DNA of 64,000 nt from UBA1672 sp050633285 (GCA_050633285.1 JBOEGG010000001.1:1-64000), one strand, 5' to 3'; shown: positions 53,161 to 62,975, counted from the stretch's first letter. Program-made: numbers and translations. The notes: generated by a model from the sequence alone, not told the origin.

Positions 53161-54933
53161 CTACGATACTATATTTAAAACAACGATAAATCGCGCACCA
53201 TGCACTTCACCTGAACGATCCTTACGATTTTCTGCATAAATGATACCATTATGCGCCGTAATAATCTGCCTACATATCGAAAGCCCCAATCCGGAATGCC
53301 TACCATATTCTTCATATTCAGGGCGTTCAGAATAAAAACGCTCAAAAATATCTTTCAATTTACCTTCGGGAATTCCCGGCCCTTCATCTTCAATCGCAAT
53401 CGTCACACGATTTGACTTCACTTCCGCCATAATACGTATGGTCGTATGAACAGATGAAAAAGACAGAGCATTCGACAATACATTCTGCAAAACTTGTACA
53501 AGACGCCCTTCACTACCACGCACATACATATGCTCACAATTATCCGGCAAAGTAAGGGTAATCTTCACACCATCCTTCAAAGCATAATCAATATTTGCAT
53601 CAAGTGTATTCTCTCGATCCAAAGGCCGTTTATATGCATCAACAATATGACGAAGAACAGCCTTCAAATCGACCAACGCAAAGGTTTCCCTTGAAAGTTC
53701 TGCATCAAGGCGCGATGCATTTGAAATATCAGTAATCAAACGATCCAAACGTTCAATATCATGCTTAATCACCTCCAGAAGTTTATCTCTATCTTCCTTA
53801 GAGCTAACAATACCCGCCGTTTCAACAGCACTTTTCAAAGATGTCAGAGGGTTTTTAATCTCATGAGAAACATCCGCGGCAAATGCCTCAATCGAATCCA
53901 TACGCTCCCACAAAGCATATGTCATATCCTTAAGAACGATAGAAAGCTCACCAATTTCATCATTACGGTTACTCATATCAGGAATTTCAGTGTACTTCAG
54001 TTTCCCGCGCCTGACATTTTCCGCCGCAACAGCTAGCTTCCTCAAAGGCTTCGCAATAACCCCAGATAAATATATCGATAAAAGAATTGTAATAAATAAA
54101 GTCAGCAGAAAAATCTTAACAATATCAAACCATGTATCGGCCAAAGCTTCACGAATATCAGCACCATCACTAACAATCATAATTGATCCAACAGACTTGG
54201 TTTGGCTCAAAATCGGCATAGTCGCAGTAAGGATGACATGCCCCCCCTTACCTTTCCATACCGAAATATTAAGCTCATTCGTGTCTTGCTCAACAAAATT
54301 AGCATCTGCAAGAGTTTCACCCAGTTCTTCATCAGGGAACAAAGGCAATTTATTATATTGCGGAAAAACAGACGCAATCCACGCAGCAGTATCCTTCAAC
54401 ACTTCAACACTCTGCAAACGCTGCTTATCATCTTCAATAATTTTAAAGATTGGCTTAACCTTGTTTTCCGCAATTAACGCCTTAGTATCAGAGATAATTT
54501 CACCCAGCGGATTGAAAATCAAAATCCGCTTATCCAACGTCGCACCGATCCGTGCAGACAACGATTTTGCTTTGGATAAAGATAGGAAGACAACTTCCTT
54601 GTCCTCAGTAATTTTGGTAACAAGAACACCTTCCGTAACGGCGGCAGACACAAGAACAACTTCCGTTTCAAAACGCTCAAGCTTTGTTTCAATTAAAGTT
54701 GCATGATATTGCCCAAGATAAACAACCCCAAAAACAAGAGCAATCACCGCGACAACATTAACCCCCAAAATACGCAAGGTAAGCCCGGTGATCCTGCGCT
54801 CTTTACCACCCCAATACAAATCAAACAATTGTTCGATTTCACCGCGGTGTGAGCTAATCCGAAACCATCTGCTACTCTTCTTTGTAACGGTATCCGACCC
54901 CGTAGAGTGTTTCGATTTTGTCAAACTCTTCAT
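53161..54933 (-). CDS. chvG: ChvG-type sensor histidine kinase
   Basis: About 590 residues. A membrane helix (ILGVNVVAVIALVFGVVYLG), a large periplasmic domain of about 180 residues, and a second helix (IFLLTLFITILLSIYLSG) are followed by HAMP, the H-box FAADVSHEIKNPLTSLKSAV and an ATP domain (NVLSNALSF, DEGPGIPEG, HSGLGLSICR). ChvG with ChvI senses acidity and cell-envelope stress. The start is uncertain: reading frames begin at 54960 (GTG) or 54933 (ATG) and either overlaps the end of chvI by 60-90 bases. Confidence 0.9.
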   Translation of the reverse strand: MKSLTKSKHSTGSDTVTKKSSRWFRISSHRGEIEQLFDLYWGGKERRITGLTLRILGVNVVAVIALVFGVVYLGQYHATLIETKLERFETEVVLVSAAVTEGVLVTKITEDKEVVFLSLSKAKSLSARIGATLDKRILIFNPLGEIISDTKALIAENKVKPIFKIIEDDKQRLQSVEVLKDTAAWIASVFPQYNKLPLFPDEELGETLADANFVEQDTNELNISVWKGKGGHVILTATMPILSQTKSVGSIMIVSDGADIREALADTWFDIVKIFLLTLFITILLSIYLSGVIAKPLRKLAVAAENVRRGKLKYTEIPDMSNRNDEIGELSIVLKDMTYALWERMDSIEAFAADVSHEIKNPLTSLKSAVETAGIVSSKEDRDKLLEVIKHDIERLDRLITDISNASRLDAELSRETFALVDLKAVLRHIVDAYKRPLDRENTLDANIDYALKDGVKITLTLPDNCEHMYVRGSEGRLVQVLQNVLSNALSFSSVHTTIRIMAEVKSNRVTIAIEDEGPGIPEGKLKDIFERFYSERPEYEEYGRHSGLGLSICRQIITAHNGIIYAENRKDRSGEVHGARFIVVLNIVS

Positions 54934-55573
54934 CCACTTTCTTGAATTTTTTGCGTACACGTTTGATATGGGAATCTACTGTACGATCATCGACATAAAT
55001 ATTCTCACCATACGCCATATCAATAAGTTGATCCCTGTTACGCACATGCCCCGGGCGTGTTGCCAAAGCTTTCACCAACAAATATTCCGTAACGGTTAGA
55101 TTAAGAGGCTTCCTGCGCCACGTACATAAGTGCCGCGAATCATCCAACATTAAATCACCGTACTCGATCTTACTATGTGCCACTGAATCGGCATTTTCAC
55201 TACGCATAACATCACGTCTACGAAGCAATGTCTTAATGCGCTCAATCAATAGACGTTGGGAAAACGGCTTCGTAATATAATCATCCGCTCCCATACGCAA
55301 GCCAATAACCTGATCAACTTCATCATCTTTAGATGTTAAAAAAATGACAGGAATACTGGTCTCTTCACGCATTTTTGAAAGGACTTCGATACCATCCATA
55401 CGTGGCATTTTAATATCCAACACGACTAAATCGGGCTTATCCTCTAAAATTGCAGTAAGCCCCGCCTCACCGTCATTAAACGATTCAACATCAAATCCCT
55501 CAGCCTTTAGAGCCATGGAAACAGACAAGACGATATTACGATCATCATCAACTAAAAAAACTTTGTCACTCAT
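54872..55573 (-). CDS. chvI: ChvI-type OmpR family response regulator
   Basis: About 233 residues. The receiver domain starts MSDKVFLVDDDRNIVLSV, with the phospho-accepting Asp in LVVLDIKMPRMDG and the later FLTSKDD/TKPF loops. The C-terminal winged helix shows LTVTEYLLVKALATRPGHV and VDSHIKRVRKKFKK. It regulates envelope and acid-stress genes together with ChvG. The start at 55573 follows the family consensus; ribosome-site support is weak. It lies 48 bases after folC. Confidence 0.93.
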   Translation of the reverse strand: MSDKVFLVDDDRNIVLSVSMALKAEGFDVESFNDGEAGLTAILEDKPDLVVLDIKMPRMDGIEVLSKMREETSIPVIFLTSKDDEVDQVIGLRMGADDYITKPFSQRLLIERIKTLLRRRDVMRSENADSVAHSKIEYGDLMLDDSRHLCTWRRKPLNLTVTEYLLVKALATRPGHVRNRDQLIDMAYGENIYVDDRTVDSHIKRVRKKFKKVDEEFDKIETLYGVGYRYKEE

Positions 55574-55621
55574 ATATGCATTATCACAAAAGCAGCGCAC
55601 CTAAGCAACTAATGAGAGAAT

Positions 55622-56965
55622 TTAATCACAACCTTGTATGTCACTTAAGACTTCACCGGCTAAATAAACTGATCCGGCAACAAGGATAATGGCATTATCC
55701 GCATCACCCGCAATTGCATCTAACGCATCAAGAGCACTTGTATGAGCGTGCAGAGTGACCTGCGCACCTTGATCTTTAAGAATTACATCAATATCTTCCG
55801 GTGTCTTACTGGTGCTTTCCCGTGCAATGGGCACAACATGCAAAATATCAATATACGGAATAAGTGGGCGTAAAAATTTAACCGGATCTTTCGTTCCAAC
55901 CATGCCAACAACCAAATGCACCTGCTTACCCTCAGATGTCCAAACATTGATTTGCGCCGAAAGCGCTTCAGCCGCACTATCATTATGCCCAGAATCAAGC
56001 CACACTTCGACACCATCTTGATATCTGGATGTCTCAACTTTCTGTAAACGCCCATCCCACTGCACAGATGAAAATCCACGAGACACCGCATTATCATCAA
56101 TTGAGAAATACTGCTCAATAGCCTGTAAACACATCAACGCCACACCGGCATTATAAACCTGATGTGCCCCCGTCAAAGCAGGGCGAGGGAAAACTTTATC
56201 TTCCCGACCATCACAACATAAACGAACGCCCCCCTCCACACGATCAATAGACCAACCTTCTCCATACTGATGCAATTGCGCACCAACATCACGCGCCGTA
56301 TCATGAAGAACATTAGAAATAACATGCGCATCATCCCCCTGCCCTTGATATGCCGTGATACAAGGAACATTGCCCTTCATAATGCCGGCCTTCGCGCGGG
56401 CAATCCCCGCAATATCATCTCCTAAAAATTCTGTATGGTCACTAGAAATACGGTTAACCACCGTGGCAATCGGTTTTTCAATAACATTTGTGCAATCCAG
56501 CTCTCCTCCCATACCAACCTCTAACAACAAAATATCGGCTGGTGTTTGCGAGAACGCCTTGAATGCAAGCGCCGTCGTTATCTCAAAAAAAGATAAAGGC
56601 GCGTCCTGGTTATATGCTAAAGCTTGGTCGATCAAAGTGTGAAGATATGCATTATCTATGTATTGTCCGGCCAGATAAATACGCTCATTCACATGAACCA
56701 GATGTGGTGAAGTATAAGCATGAACACGTAAACCTTGCGCCTCTAGGACAGAACGTAAAAGTGCAATGACCGAGCCCTTGCCATTTGTGCCTGCGACATG
56801 AATAACAGGGGGTAAGTCAAGATGTGGATTTCCGAATTCTTTTAAGAGCTTTAAAAAATGACCACGATCCCAATTCACCTTAGACCGCGTACGACGCAAC
56901 TGAAAAATTTCCTCCAGTTTAGCCTGTAATTCTGCTTCATTATGCGTAAGATCAGCCTCATGCAT
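55622..56965 (-). CDS. folC: Folylpolyglutamate/dihydrofolate synthase
   Basis: A 447-residue FolC. VIHVAGTNGKGSVIALLRSVL is the P-loop, YTSPHLVHVNERI is the omega-loop region, and LLEVGMGGELDCTNVI and WLDSGHNDSAAEALS are further conserved blocks. It adds glutamate to dihydropteroate and folates in the cytosol. It lies 37 bases after accD, an order widely conserved in bacteria. Confidence 0.95.
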   Translation of the reverse strand: MHEADLTHNEAELQAKLEEIFQLRRTRSKVNWDRGHFLKLLKEFGNPHLDLPPVIHVAGTNGKGSVIALLRSVLEAQGLRVHAYTSPHLVHVNERIYLAGQYIDNAYLHTLIDQALAYNQDAPLSFFEITTALAFKAFSQTPADILLLEVGMGGELDCTNVIEKPIATVVNRISSDHTEFLGDDIAGIARAKAGIMKGNVPCITAYQGQGDDAHVISNVLHDTARDVGAQLHQYGEGWSIDRVEGGVRLCCDGREDKVFPRPALTGAHQVYNAGVALMCLQAIEQYFSIDDNAVSRGFSSVQWDGRLQKVETSRYQDGVEVWLDSGHNDSAAEALSAQINVWTSEGKQVHLVVGMVGTKDPVKFLRPLIPYIDILHVVPIARESTSKTPEDIDVILKDQGAQVTLHAHTSALDALDAIAGDADNAIILVAGSVYLAGEVLSDIQGCD

Positions 56966-57002
56966 GATTCAGGCACCTTATTTTGAACAAGAGAACAAAA
57001 AA

Positions 57003-58088
57003 TTATGCCGAAACAGCCACTTTATCATCATCTTGACCGGTAACATCACCACTATTCTGCACAATATTATGCGCAGCATTTTGCGCCGCCTTCGCCTGAT
57101 GACTGGCCTTATTCGCCTGAACATTATTATTTGAAGAATCAACAGCCTTCAATTCAACAACATCAGAATCTTTAGACTTCTTGGCTTTCTTTTTCTTCTT
57201 GCCATTACCATCGCCGTTATCGGGATTAATACTCGCCTCTTGTTGCATCAAAATGCTAATAATATTGATCAGTTTCTTACGCATATCCTTACGCTCAACA
57301 ACCATATCAACCATCCCATGCTCAAGAAGATATTCCGCAGTCTGAAAGTCCTCCGGCAATGTTTCACGTACCGTTTCTTCAATAACGCGACGCCCCGCAA
57401 AACCAATCATAGACCCCGGCTCGGCGATATGAACATCTCCAACCATTGCAAATGACGCACTCACACCACCCGTTGTCGGGTCAGTCAGGATCACTATATA
57501 AGGAAGTCCGGCGTCTTTAACCATTTCAACAGCAATAATTGTACGTGGCATCTGCATCAAGGAAAGCATCCCCTCTTGCATACGCGCACCACCTGATGCG
57601 GGCACAACCATAAACGCGGCCTTATCCGCAATCGCCGTTTCCGCAGCCTTCACGATGGCTTCACCAACAACCATACTCATTGATCCGCCCATATAACGAA
57701 AATTAAACGCCGCAATCACGGTGTTAATACCGCCCATTTTACCGCGTGCAATTGTGATCGCCTCTTTCAAACCTGTTTTGGTCTGCGCCTCTTTGATACG
57801 GTCAACATAGCGCTTACGATCTTTGAATTTTAACGGGTCAAGCTCGACCTTTGGCAATTCAAGCGTCTCATATTTTCCATCATCAAACATCATTTCCAAA
57901 CGATCCTTCACGCTAAAACGCAAATGATGACCGCAATGGTAACAAACATTATGGTTAACCGCGAGGTCACGATGAAACAACATTGCTTCACAAGAAGAGC
58001 ATTTCTGCCATAGATTATCCGGTACTTCCTTTTGTTCACTAACAAAAGAGCGGATACGCGGTGGAATAAAATTTGATAACCAGTTCAT
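57003..58088 (-). CDS. accD: Acetyl-CoA carboxylase carboxyltransferase beta subunit
   Basis: A 361-residue AccD. An N-terminal Cys4 zinc ribbon is visible (CSSC near 29-32 and CYHC near 48-51). The carboxyltransferase core includes MGGSMSMVVGEAIVKAAE, PASGGARMQEGMLSLMQM and LTDPTTGGVSASFAM, with the acyl-CoA glycines. AccD with AccA forms malonyl-CoA for fatty-acid synthesis. The last ~75 residues are a lysine-rich then low-complexity tail (KKKKKAKKSKDSD, then AKAAQNAAHN), longer than usual. Confidence 0.96.
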   Translation of the reverse strand: MNWLSNFIPPRIRSFVSEQKEVPDNLWQKCSSCEAMLFHRDLAVNHNVCYHCGHHLRFSVKDRLEMMFDDGKYETLELPKVELDPLKFKDRKRYVDRIKEAQTKTGLKEAITIARGKMGGINTVIAAFNFRYMGGSMSMVVGEAIVKAAETAIADKAAFMVVPASGGARMQEGMLSLMQMPRTIIAVEMVKDAGLPYIVILTDPTTGGVSASFAMVGDVHIAEPGSMIGFAGRRVIEETVRETLPEDFQTAEYLLEHGMVDMVVERKDMRKKLINIISILMQQEASINPDNGDGNGKKKKKAKKSKDSDVVELKAVDSSNNNVQANKASHQAKAAQNAAHNIVQNSGDVTGQDDDKVAVSA

Positions 58089-58169
58089 ATGATAAAACCC
58101 TGATATTTCTTTTTAAAGGCTAGACATTACAAAAAATGACGGCAGAGTCAACAAAAGCCTGACTTTCAA

Positions 58170-58967
58170 CTACCCTAAAACATCGGATAAAGAAGTAACA
58201 AGATCAAGAACTTCACTCTGTCCTGCACCATCATCTTTGATATCCTTCATCCTATCAACAATCGCAGAGCCCACAACAACCGCATCACCAAGCTGTGCCA
58301 TACCTTTGGCATCCTCAGGAGTTTTAATCCCAAATCCAATCGCAACAGGCAAATCGGTCTTCCCTCTAATCATATCAATATGTGGCTTCAACGCATTCAA
58401 ATCCGCCTTCGCCGTTCCGGTAACACCGGTAATAGAAACATAATATAGGAAACCACTTGCACCGTTAATGACCTTTTCAAGGCGCGCCTCGTCCGTAGTA
58501 GGCGTCACAAGACGGATCATATTCAATCCATACTGATCGGCATGCGCCCATAGCTCTTGATCCTCCTCAGGCGGAAGATCAACAATGATTAAACCATCGA
58601 CCCCTGCCGCGTTTGCGTCCTTTGCAAACTCTTCCAAACCGTACGCGTATAAAGGATTTGCATAGCCCATCAAAATAATTGGAGTCGTATCGTTTTGCGC
58701 CCTGAATTCCGAAACCATTGATAACGTTTTGCGCAACGTTGCCCCTGATTTTAAAGCACGCTGCCCCGCATGTTGGATCGTTAAACCATCCGCCGCCGGG
58801 TCAGTAAACGGCATCCCAAGTTCAATAATATCTGCACCCGCTTCAGGTAACTGATCCAAAATGGATTGGCACGATTTCGCCGAAGGATCACCTGCCATAA
58901 TAAATGTTACAAGCGCCGTCCTACCATTTTCTTTTAACGCATTAAATTTCTGTTCAATTCTTTTCAT
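58170..58967 (-). CDS. trpA: Tryptophan synthase alpha subunit
   Basis: About 265 residues. MKRIEQKFNALKENGRTALV is the usual N-terminus; ADIIELGMPFTDPAADG carries the catalytic Glu and Asp region. YVSITGVTGTAKADL and IGFGIKTPEDAKGM are the indole-glycerol phosphate binding loops. It cleaves indole-3-glycerol phosphate for TrpB. The start was set at 58967, with AGAGAG upstream; a longer frame adds 48 residues that do not fit. Unusually, a GyrI-like gene separates it from trpB. Confidence 0.96.
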   Translation of the reverse strand: MKRIEQKFNALKENGRTALVTFIMAGDPSAKSCQSILDQLPEAGADIIELGMPFTDPAADGLTIQHAGQRALKSGATLRKTLSMVSEFRAQNDTTPIILMGYANPLYAYGLEEFAKDANAAGVDGLIIVDLPPEEDQELWAHADQYGLNMIRLVTPTTDEARLEKVINGASGFLYYVSITGVTGTAKADLNALKPHIDMIRGKTDLPVAIGFGIKTPEDAKGMAQLGDAVVVGSAIVDRMKDIKDDGAGQSEVLDLVTSLSDVLG

Positions 58968-58980
58968 TCTTCCAACTCTC

Positions 58981-59475
58981 TTACAGGTTGACGCCAATAG
59001 CGACCAGAACTTCATGTACACCATCTTCGAAAAAACGTTGCCCATAAACTTCAAAATCTGTTTCAAATTTTCGATCCAGATCACTCTGCCAAACTGCGGT
59101 CCATGTATCAACCAACGCCTTAGGCTGCTCCCCCGCCGCGCTCATCATGGCATAATCCGCCTCTTTGACCTGCACATGGTGCAATGAACCACCTAACTGT
59201 GCCGCCCCATTGATTTTATATCCAATCGTCAGACGATAAGGCTTTGTATGATCACCTTCATAATCGGAATACACGGCATAAATAACGTCATCAACACGAT
59301 TATCAACGCTTTGCCCTATACTCTCCTGAAAGAAACGTTCCCATAGCCTATTAATCTCTTCTGAGGCATTCTCATGATCGGAAACGATAACGGAAACCCC
59401 GACAACATCAAACGCAGGTAACTTCTCTAACCCCGCTTTTACTTCGTAATCCTGCGTAGCATTCTGTGCACACAT
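58981..59475 (-). CDS. GyrI-like / effector-binding domain protein
   Basis: A 164-residue stand-alone GyrI-like (AraC effector-binding) domain. It shows LPAFDVVGVSVIVSDHENA, VIYAVYSDYEGDHTKPYRL and a C-terminal DFEVYGQRFFE, matching the family's ligand-binding fold. These domains bind small molecules and appear alone or attached to regulators. It starts at the trpB stop with a TAATG junction and ends 13 bases before trpA, so it is in the trp transcript. It has no DNA-binding part, and the function is unknown. Confidence 0.82.
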   Translation of the reverse strand: MCAQNATQDYEVKAGLEKLPAFDVVGVSVIVSDHENASEEINRLWERFFQESIGQSVDNRVDDVIYAVYSDYEGDHTKPYRLTIGYKINGAAQLGGSLHHVQVKEADYAMMSAAGEQPKALVDTWTAVWQSDLDRKFETDFEVYGQRFFEDGVHEVLVAIGVNL

Positions 59476-60710
59476 TATATCTCCACTCCCAACTTATCAG
59501 CCACAGTGAAGATATCCTTATCACCACGACCACATAAATTCATCACAAGGATATGATCCCGCGGTAAATCCGCAGCAATTTTCGCAACATGCGCCATAGC
59601 ATGTGATGGCTCAAGCGCAGGAATTATGCCCTCTAGCTTCGCACAAAGCTGAAATGCTGCAAGTGCTTCATCATCTGTCACCGACACATAATCTACGCGC
59701 TTTTTATCAAATAACCACGCATGTTCCGGCCCAATCCCCGGATAATCCAAGCCGGCTGAAATAGAATGCGCCTCTTGTATTTGTCCGTCATCATCCTGTA
59801 GGAAATATGTTTGCATCCCGTGTAGAACACCGGCCTTACCTCCCGCCAAACTCGCCGCATGTGCATCTGTATCAACGCCCATACCGCCTGCCTCAACACC
59901 AATCATGCGCACATCGGTATCATCCAAAAACGGATGGAACAAACCCATCGCATTTGAACCACCACCAATCGCCGCTATCAACGTATCAGGCAAACGCCCT
60001 TCGCGCTCCATCATTTGCTCACGCAGTTCTTTACCAATAACCGATTGGAAATCACGAACCATCGCAGGAAACGGGTGTGGCCCGCCAACGGTACCAATCA
60101 AATAATACGTATCATGAACATTCGTAACCCAATCACGCATCGCCTCATTCATTGCATCTTTCAATGACGCAGAACCCGCAGAAACCGAAACAACCTCTGC
60201 ACCCAATAATTTCATACGAAACACATTTGGTGATTGGCGCTCAACATCTTTTGCACCCATGAAAATAACACACGGTAAGTCAAACAACGCACAAACCGTC
60301 GCCGTCGCCACACCGTGCTGTCCTGCACCGGTTTCGGCGATAATACGTGTTTTCCCCATACGCTTGGCAAGCAACACCTGACCAATACAGTGATTGATCT
60401 TATGCGCCCCTGTATGGTTCAGCTCATCACGCTTGAAATAGATCTTTGCGCCTTTGTCACCTTTAGCAAAATGCTCGGTTGTCTTTTCTGCAAAGTAAAG
60501 CGGAGACGGACGCCCGACATAATGCTTTGCCAGCTCCTCATACTCCGCCCAAAAGGATGGGTCAGCCTTCGCCTCATTCCACGCCTTTTCAACAGACAGG
60601 ATAAGCGGCATCAAAGTTTCAGCGACATAGCGCCCACCATATTGCCCGAAGTGACCACGGTCATCCGGCGCATTACGAAACGAATTCGGTTTTATATTTT
60701 CTTGTGTCAT
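59475..60710 (-). CDS. trpB: Tryptophan synthase beta subunit
   Basis: A 411-residue PLP enzyme joining indole and serine. GRPSPLYFAEKTTEHF, KRDELNHTGAHKINHCIGQ (with the PLP lysine), AETGAGQHGVATAT, GTVGGPHPFPAMVRDFQSVIG and CGRGDKDIFTV are all present. It starts seven bases after trpF and overlaps the GyrI-like gene by one base. Confidence 0.97.
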   Translation of the reverse strand: MTQENIKPNSFRNAPDDRGHFGQYGGRYVAETLMPLILSVEKAWNEAKADPSFWAEYEELAKHYVGRPSPLYFAEKTTEHFAKGDKGAKIYFKRDELNHTGAHKINHCIGQVLLAKRMGKTRIIAETGAGQHGVATATVCALFDLPCVIFMGAKDVERQSPNVFRMKLLGAEVVSVSAGSASLKDAMNEAMRDWVTNVHDTYYLIGTVGGPHPFPAMVRDFQSVIGKELREQMMEREGRLPDTLIAAIGGGSNAMGLFHPFLDDTDVRMIGVEAGGMGVDTDAHAASLAGGKAGVLHGMQTYFLQDDDGQIQEAHSISAGLDYPGIGPEHAWLFDKKRVDYVSVTDDEALAAFQLCAKLEGIIPALEPSHAMAHVAKIAADLPRDHILVMNLCGRGDKDIFTVADKLGVEI

Positions 60711-60717
60711 GATGCGT

Positions 60718-61359
60718 TTATAACGCGTTCACCGCGCCAATAAAAGCTTTGATTTTATTCAGATCTTTTTCACCGCGTATTTTCTCCACGCCCGACGAAA
60801 CATCCACTGCATCAGGCGACAAAACACCCAGCGCATCTTTGACATTATCAGAAGTTAGCCCACCTGAAAGCATCCACGGCTTTGAAAAACACCGCCCCTC
60901 TATGATAGACCAATCAAAGCACCGCCCCATACCACCCGGGACATCTGCGCCCTTTGGTGGCTTTGCATCAAACAAAATCCAATCAATATGCGGTTCATAT
61001 TCAGACACAATATCAAGGTCACTTTTATCAGAAACTGGGAAAGCCTTAATAATCGGCATTGCGAACTTTTCTTTTATCTCTGCCACACGCGCAGTGCTTT
61101 CCGTACCATGAAGCTGCATCATATCAAGTTGCACTCTACCAAGCACCGCCTCTAACTCTTCATCACTCGGGTCAACAAACAAGCCAACACCACGCACCCC
61201 CGTCGGTAGCATAAGCGATAATTCCTTCGCCGTGTCAATCGCGACATGACGTGGACTAGGTGGAAAAAACACAAAACCAATAAATCGCGCCCCCGCCGCA
61301 ACAGAAGCGTTAAGCATCTCCGGCGTCTTTATCCCACAAATTTTAGTGCGAATGCTCAT
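60718..61359 (-). CDS. trpF: Phosphoribosylanthranilate isomerase
   Basis: A 213-residue TrpF. TKICGIKTPEMLNASVAAGA has the catalytic Cys and Lys region, and IGFVFFPPSPRHV, LSGGLTSDNVKDAL and VDVSSGVE finish the TIM barrel. It isomerises phosphoribosyl-anthranilate. The start overlaps the stop of the membrane-protein gene by four bases. Confidence 0.95.
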   Translation of the reverse strand: MSIRTKICGIKTPEMLNASVAAGARFIGFVFFPPSPRHVAIDTAKELSLMLPTGVRGVGLFVDPSDEELEAVLGRVQLDMMQLHGTESTARVAEIKEKFAMPIIKAFPVSDKSDLDIVSEYEPHIDWILFDAKPPKGADVPGGMGRCFDWSIIEGRCFSKPWMLSGGLTSDNVKDALGVLSPDAVDVSSGVEKIRGEKDLNKIKAFIGAVNAL

Positions 61360-62258
61360 ATTGATATATTTGATGCCTCATCTTTATTTTGTAAAGCATA
61401 TTGATAGTAATTAGATAATACAGTCACGCCCAAAACCGTAAAGATAGGCTGAAAATAAAAAGTAACAGGAAGCTTCATCAATATCTGATTCACGATCTGG
61501 CGCTGTGCACCCATCGTATAATCCGAAACACCCTCTACAGGTAACAAAATGCCCGCCAAAATTCCTGCTATAAACCCCATCACTAAGGAGAATACAAATA
61601 AGACAAGCATAATCCGCCAAAATGATAAAAACACTGACAACATAAATTTAAAGAACAAGCCCTTCGTTAGTACAAAAGAATTCTGAAAACTTAAATGTGA
61701 ATCAAGTGCTTTTGCAGGAAAATAGAAGCTCAACTTAAAAAATAAATACGGAAAAACAACTGACGATACCAATACATAGGCCATACTCATATTCATAAGT
61801 ACGGCCATCATATGCGGTAAGACAACGCTAACCATTGTCCATACAGCCACAAAGTTAATCTCATGCTTCTGCGGAGATAACATCTGCATTGCCTCTGAGC
61901 GATCAGGTCCCAATAAAACAAGACGATGCCAACTTACTGCAATAACAGCAAAACAATATCCAATCAAAATTTGCAGTATAATACTGAACCAGCCTATCGG
62001 GTCAGTATAAACAGATAATGAGATATCGCGCATGATTTCAAAAAGTTCTGTTGAGGTTTGTGGAGTGCCCTGCGCCCCCATATACTTCAACGCCTTTTGG
62101 CCAAGATAATATTCAGCGAAAATAGATAAAATCGCTAATATCAATAAAAGTGGCGCAACAGATCTGACCAACCGCCATAAATCCCCCTTATGCACCTTAA
62201 TAAAGTCTCTAACATTAGACGAAGTTTCCTTCGCTCCATATGATGCTGAGTAATACAT
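61356..62258 (-). CDS. Integral membrane protein, unknown
   Basis: About 300 residues with roughly six predicted membrane helices (APLLLILAILSIFAEYYLG, SIILQILIGYCFAVIAVSW, TMVSVVLPHMMAVLMNMSM, VLFVFSLVMGFIAGILAGIL among them). It shows no catalytic motif and no family I recognise. I set the start at 62258, one base after the pyrF stop; a longer frame begins with an improbable arginine-rich stretch inside pyrF. It sits between pyrF and trpF in an otherwise conserved run and overlaps trpF by four bases, so it is co-expressed with tryptophan genes. Confidence 0.75.
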   Translation of the reverse strand: MYYSASYGAKETSSNVRDFIKVHKGDLWRLVRSVAPLLLILAILSIFAEYYLGQKALKYMGAQGTPQTSTELFEIMRDISLSVYTDPIGWFSIILQILIGYCFAVIAVSWHRLVLLGPDRSEAMQMLSPQKHEINFVAVWTMVSVVLPHMMAVLMNMSMAYVLVSSVVFPYLFFKLSFYFPAKALDSHLSFQNSFVLTKGLFFKFMLSVFLSFWRIMLVLFVFSLVMGFIAGILAGILLPVEGVSDYTMGAQRQIVNQILMKLPVTFYFQPIFTVLGVTVLSNYYQYALQNKDEASNISI

Positions 62259-62259
62259 A

Positions 62260-62952
62260 TTATAAACTTTCCAATATCTCCGCCGCCGCCTTCGCCGGAT
62301 CATCAGCCCCCGTAATAGGTCGCCCAATCACAAGATGCGTTGCTCCTGCGTTTAAGGCCTGATCGGGAGTCATGACACGTTTTTGATCCCCTTGCGCCGC
62401 GCCCTTTGGTCGAATGCCGGGCACCATTAGTGCAAAATCATCTCCACATACACCGCGCAAAGCCGCAACTTCATGCGCACTACACACAACACCATCCAGC
62501 CCCGCATCTTTCGTTAACAACGCAAGACGCTCAACCTGCTTTGCAACATCGCTTTGATAACCAACACGTGTAATCGCATCACTATCCAACGAGGTTAAAA
62601 TCGTAACTGCCAACAAGTTCGTATCCGCACCGCATGCATCCTTCGCCGCACGCATCATTTCTAGCCCACCTGCCGCATGTACATTCAAATACGCAGGCGC
62701 AAAATTGCGACAAATACCACGCACCGCCCCCGCAACAGTATTCGGAATATCATGAAATTTCAGATCAATAAAAAGCTGTGCATCCGGAGCGGCGTTTAAA
62801 ACACGCTCAATCCCCTGCGGGCCAAAATTATTGAAAAACTCTAAACCAAGCTTAATTCCACCAATAACCGGCGCAATAGAAGCACTAAGTTCACACGCAT
62901 GGGCAAGGTCTGCCGTATCAATGGCACAAAAAATCTTCGGTAAATCTGTCAT
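62260..62952 (-). CDS. pyrF: Orotidine 5'-phosphate decarboxylase
   Basis: A 230-residue PyrF. FCAIDTADLAHACELSASI opens the barrel; LFIDLKFHDIPNTVAGAV is the catalytic Asp-Lys-x-x-x-Asp motif, and VPGIRPKGAAQGDQKRVMTP and HLVIGRPITGADDPAKAA follow. It makes UMP. It lies 23 bases after lapA and one base before the membrane-protein gene. Confidence 0.96.
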   Translation of the reverse strand: MTDLPKIFCAIDTADLAHACELSASIAPVIGGIKLGLEFFNNFGPQGIERVLNAAPDAQLFIDLKFHDIPNTVAGAVRGICRNFAPAYLNVHAAGGLEMMRAAKDACGADTNLLAVTILTSLDSDAITRVGYQSDVAKQVERLALLTKDAGLDGVVCSAHEVAALRGVCGDDFALMVPGIRPKGAAQGDQKRVMTPDQALNAGATHLVIGRPITGADDPAKAAAEILESL

Positions 62953-62975
62953 GAAAGTCTCTAATTATATAATAT

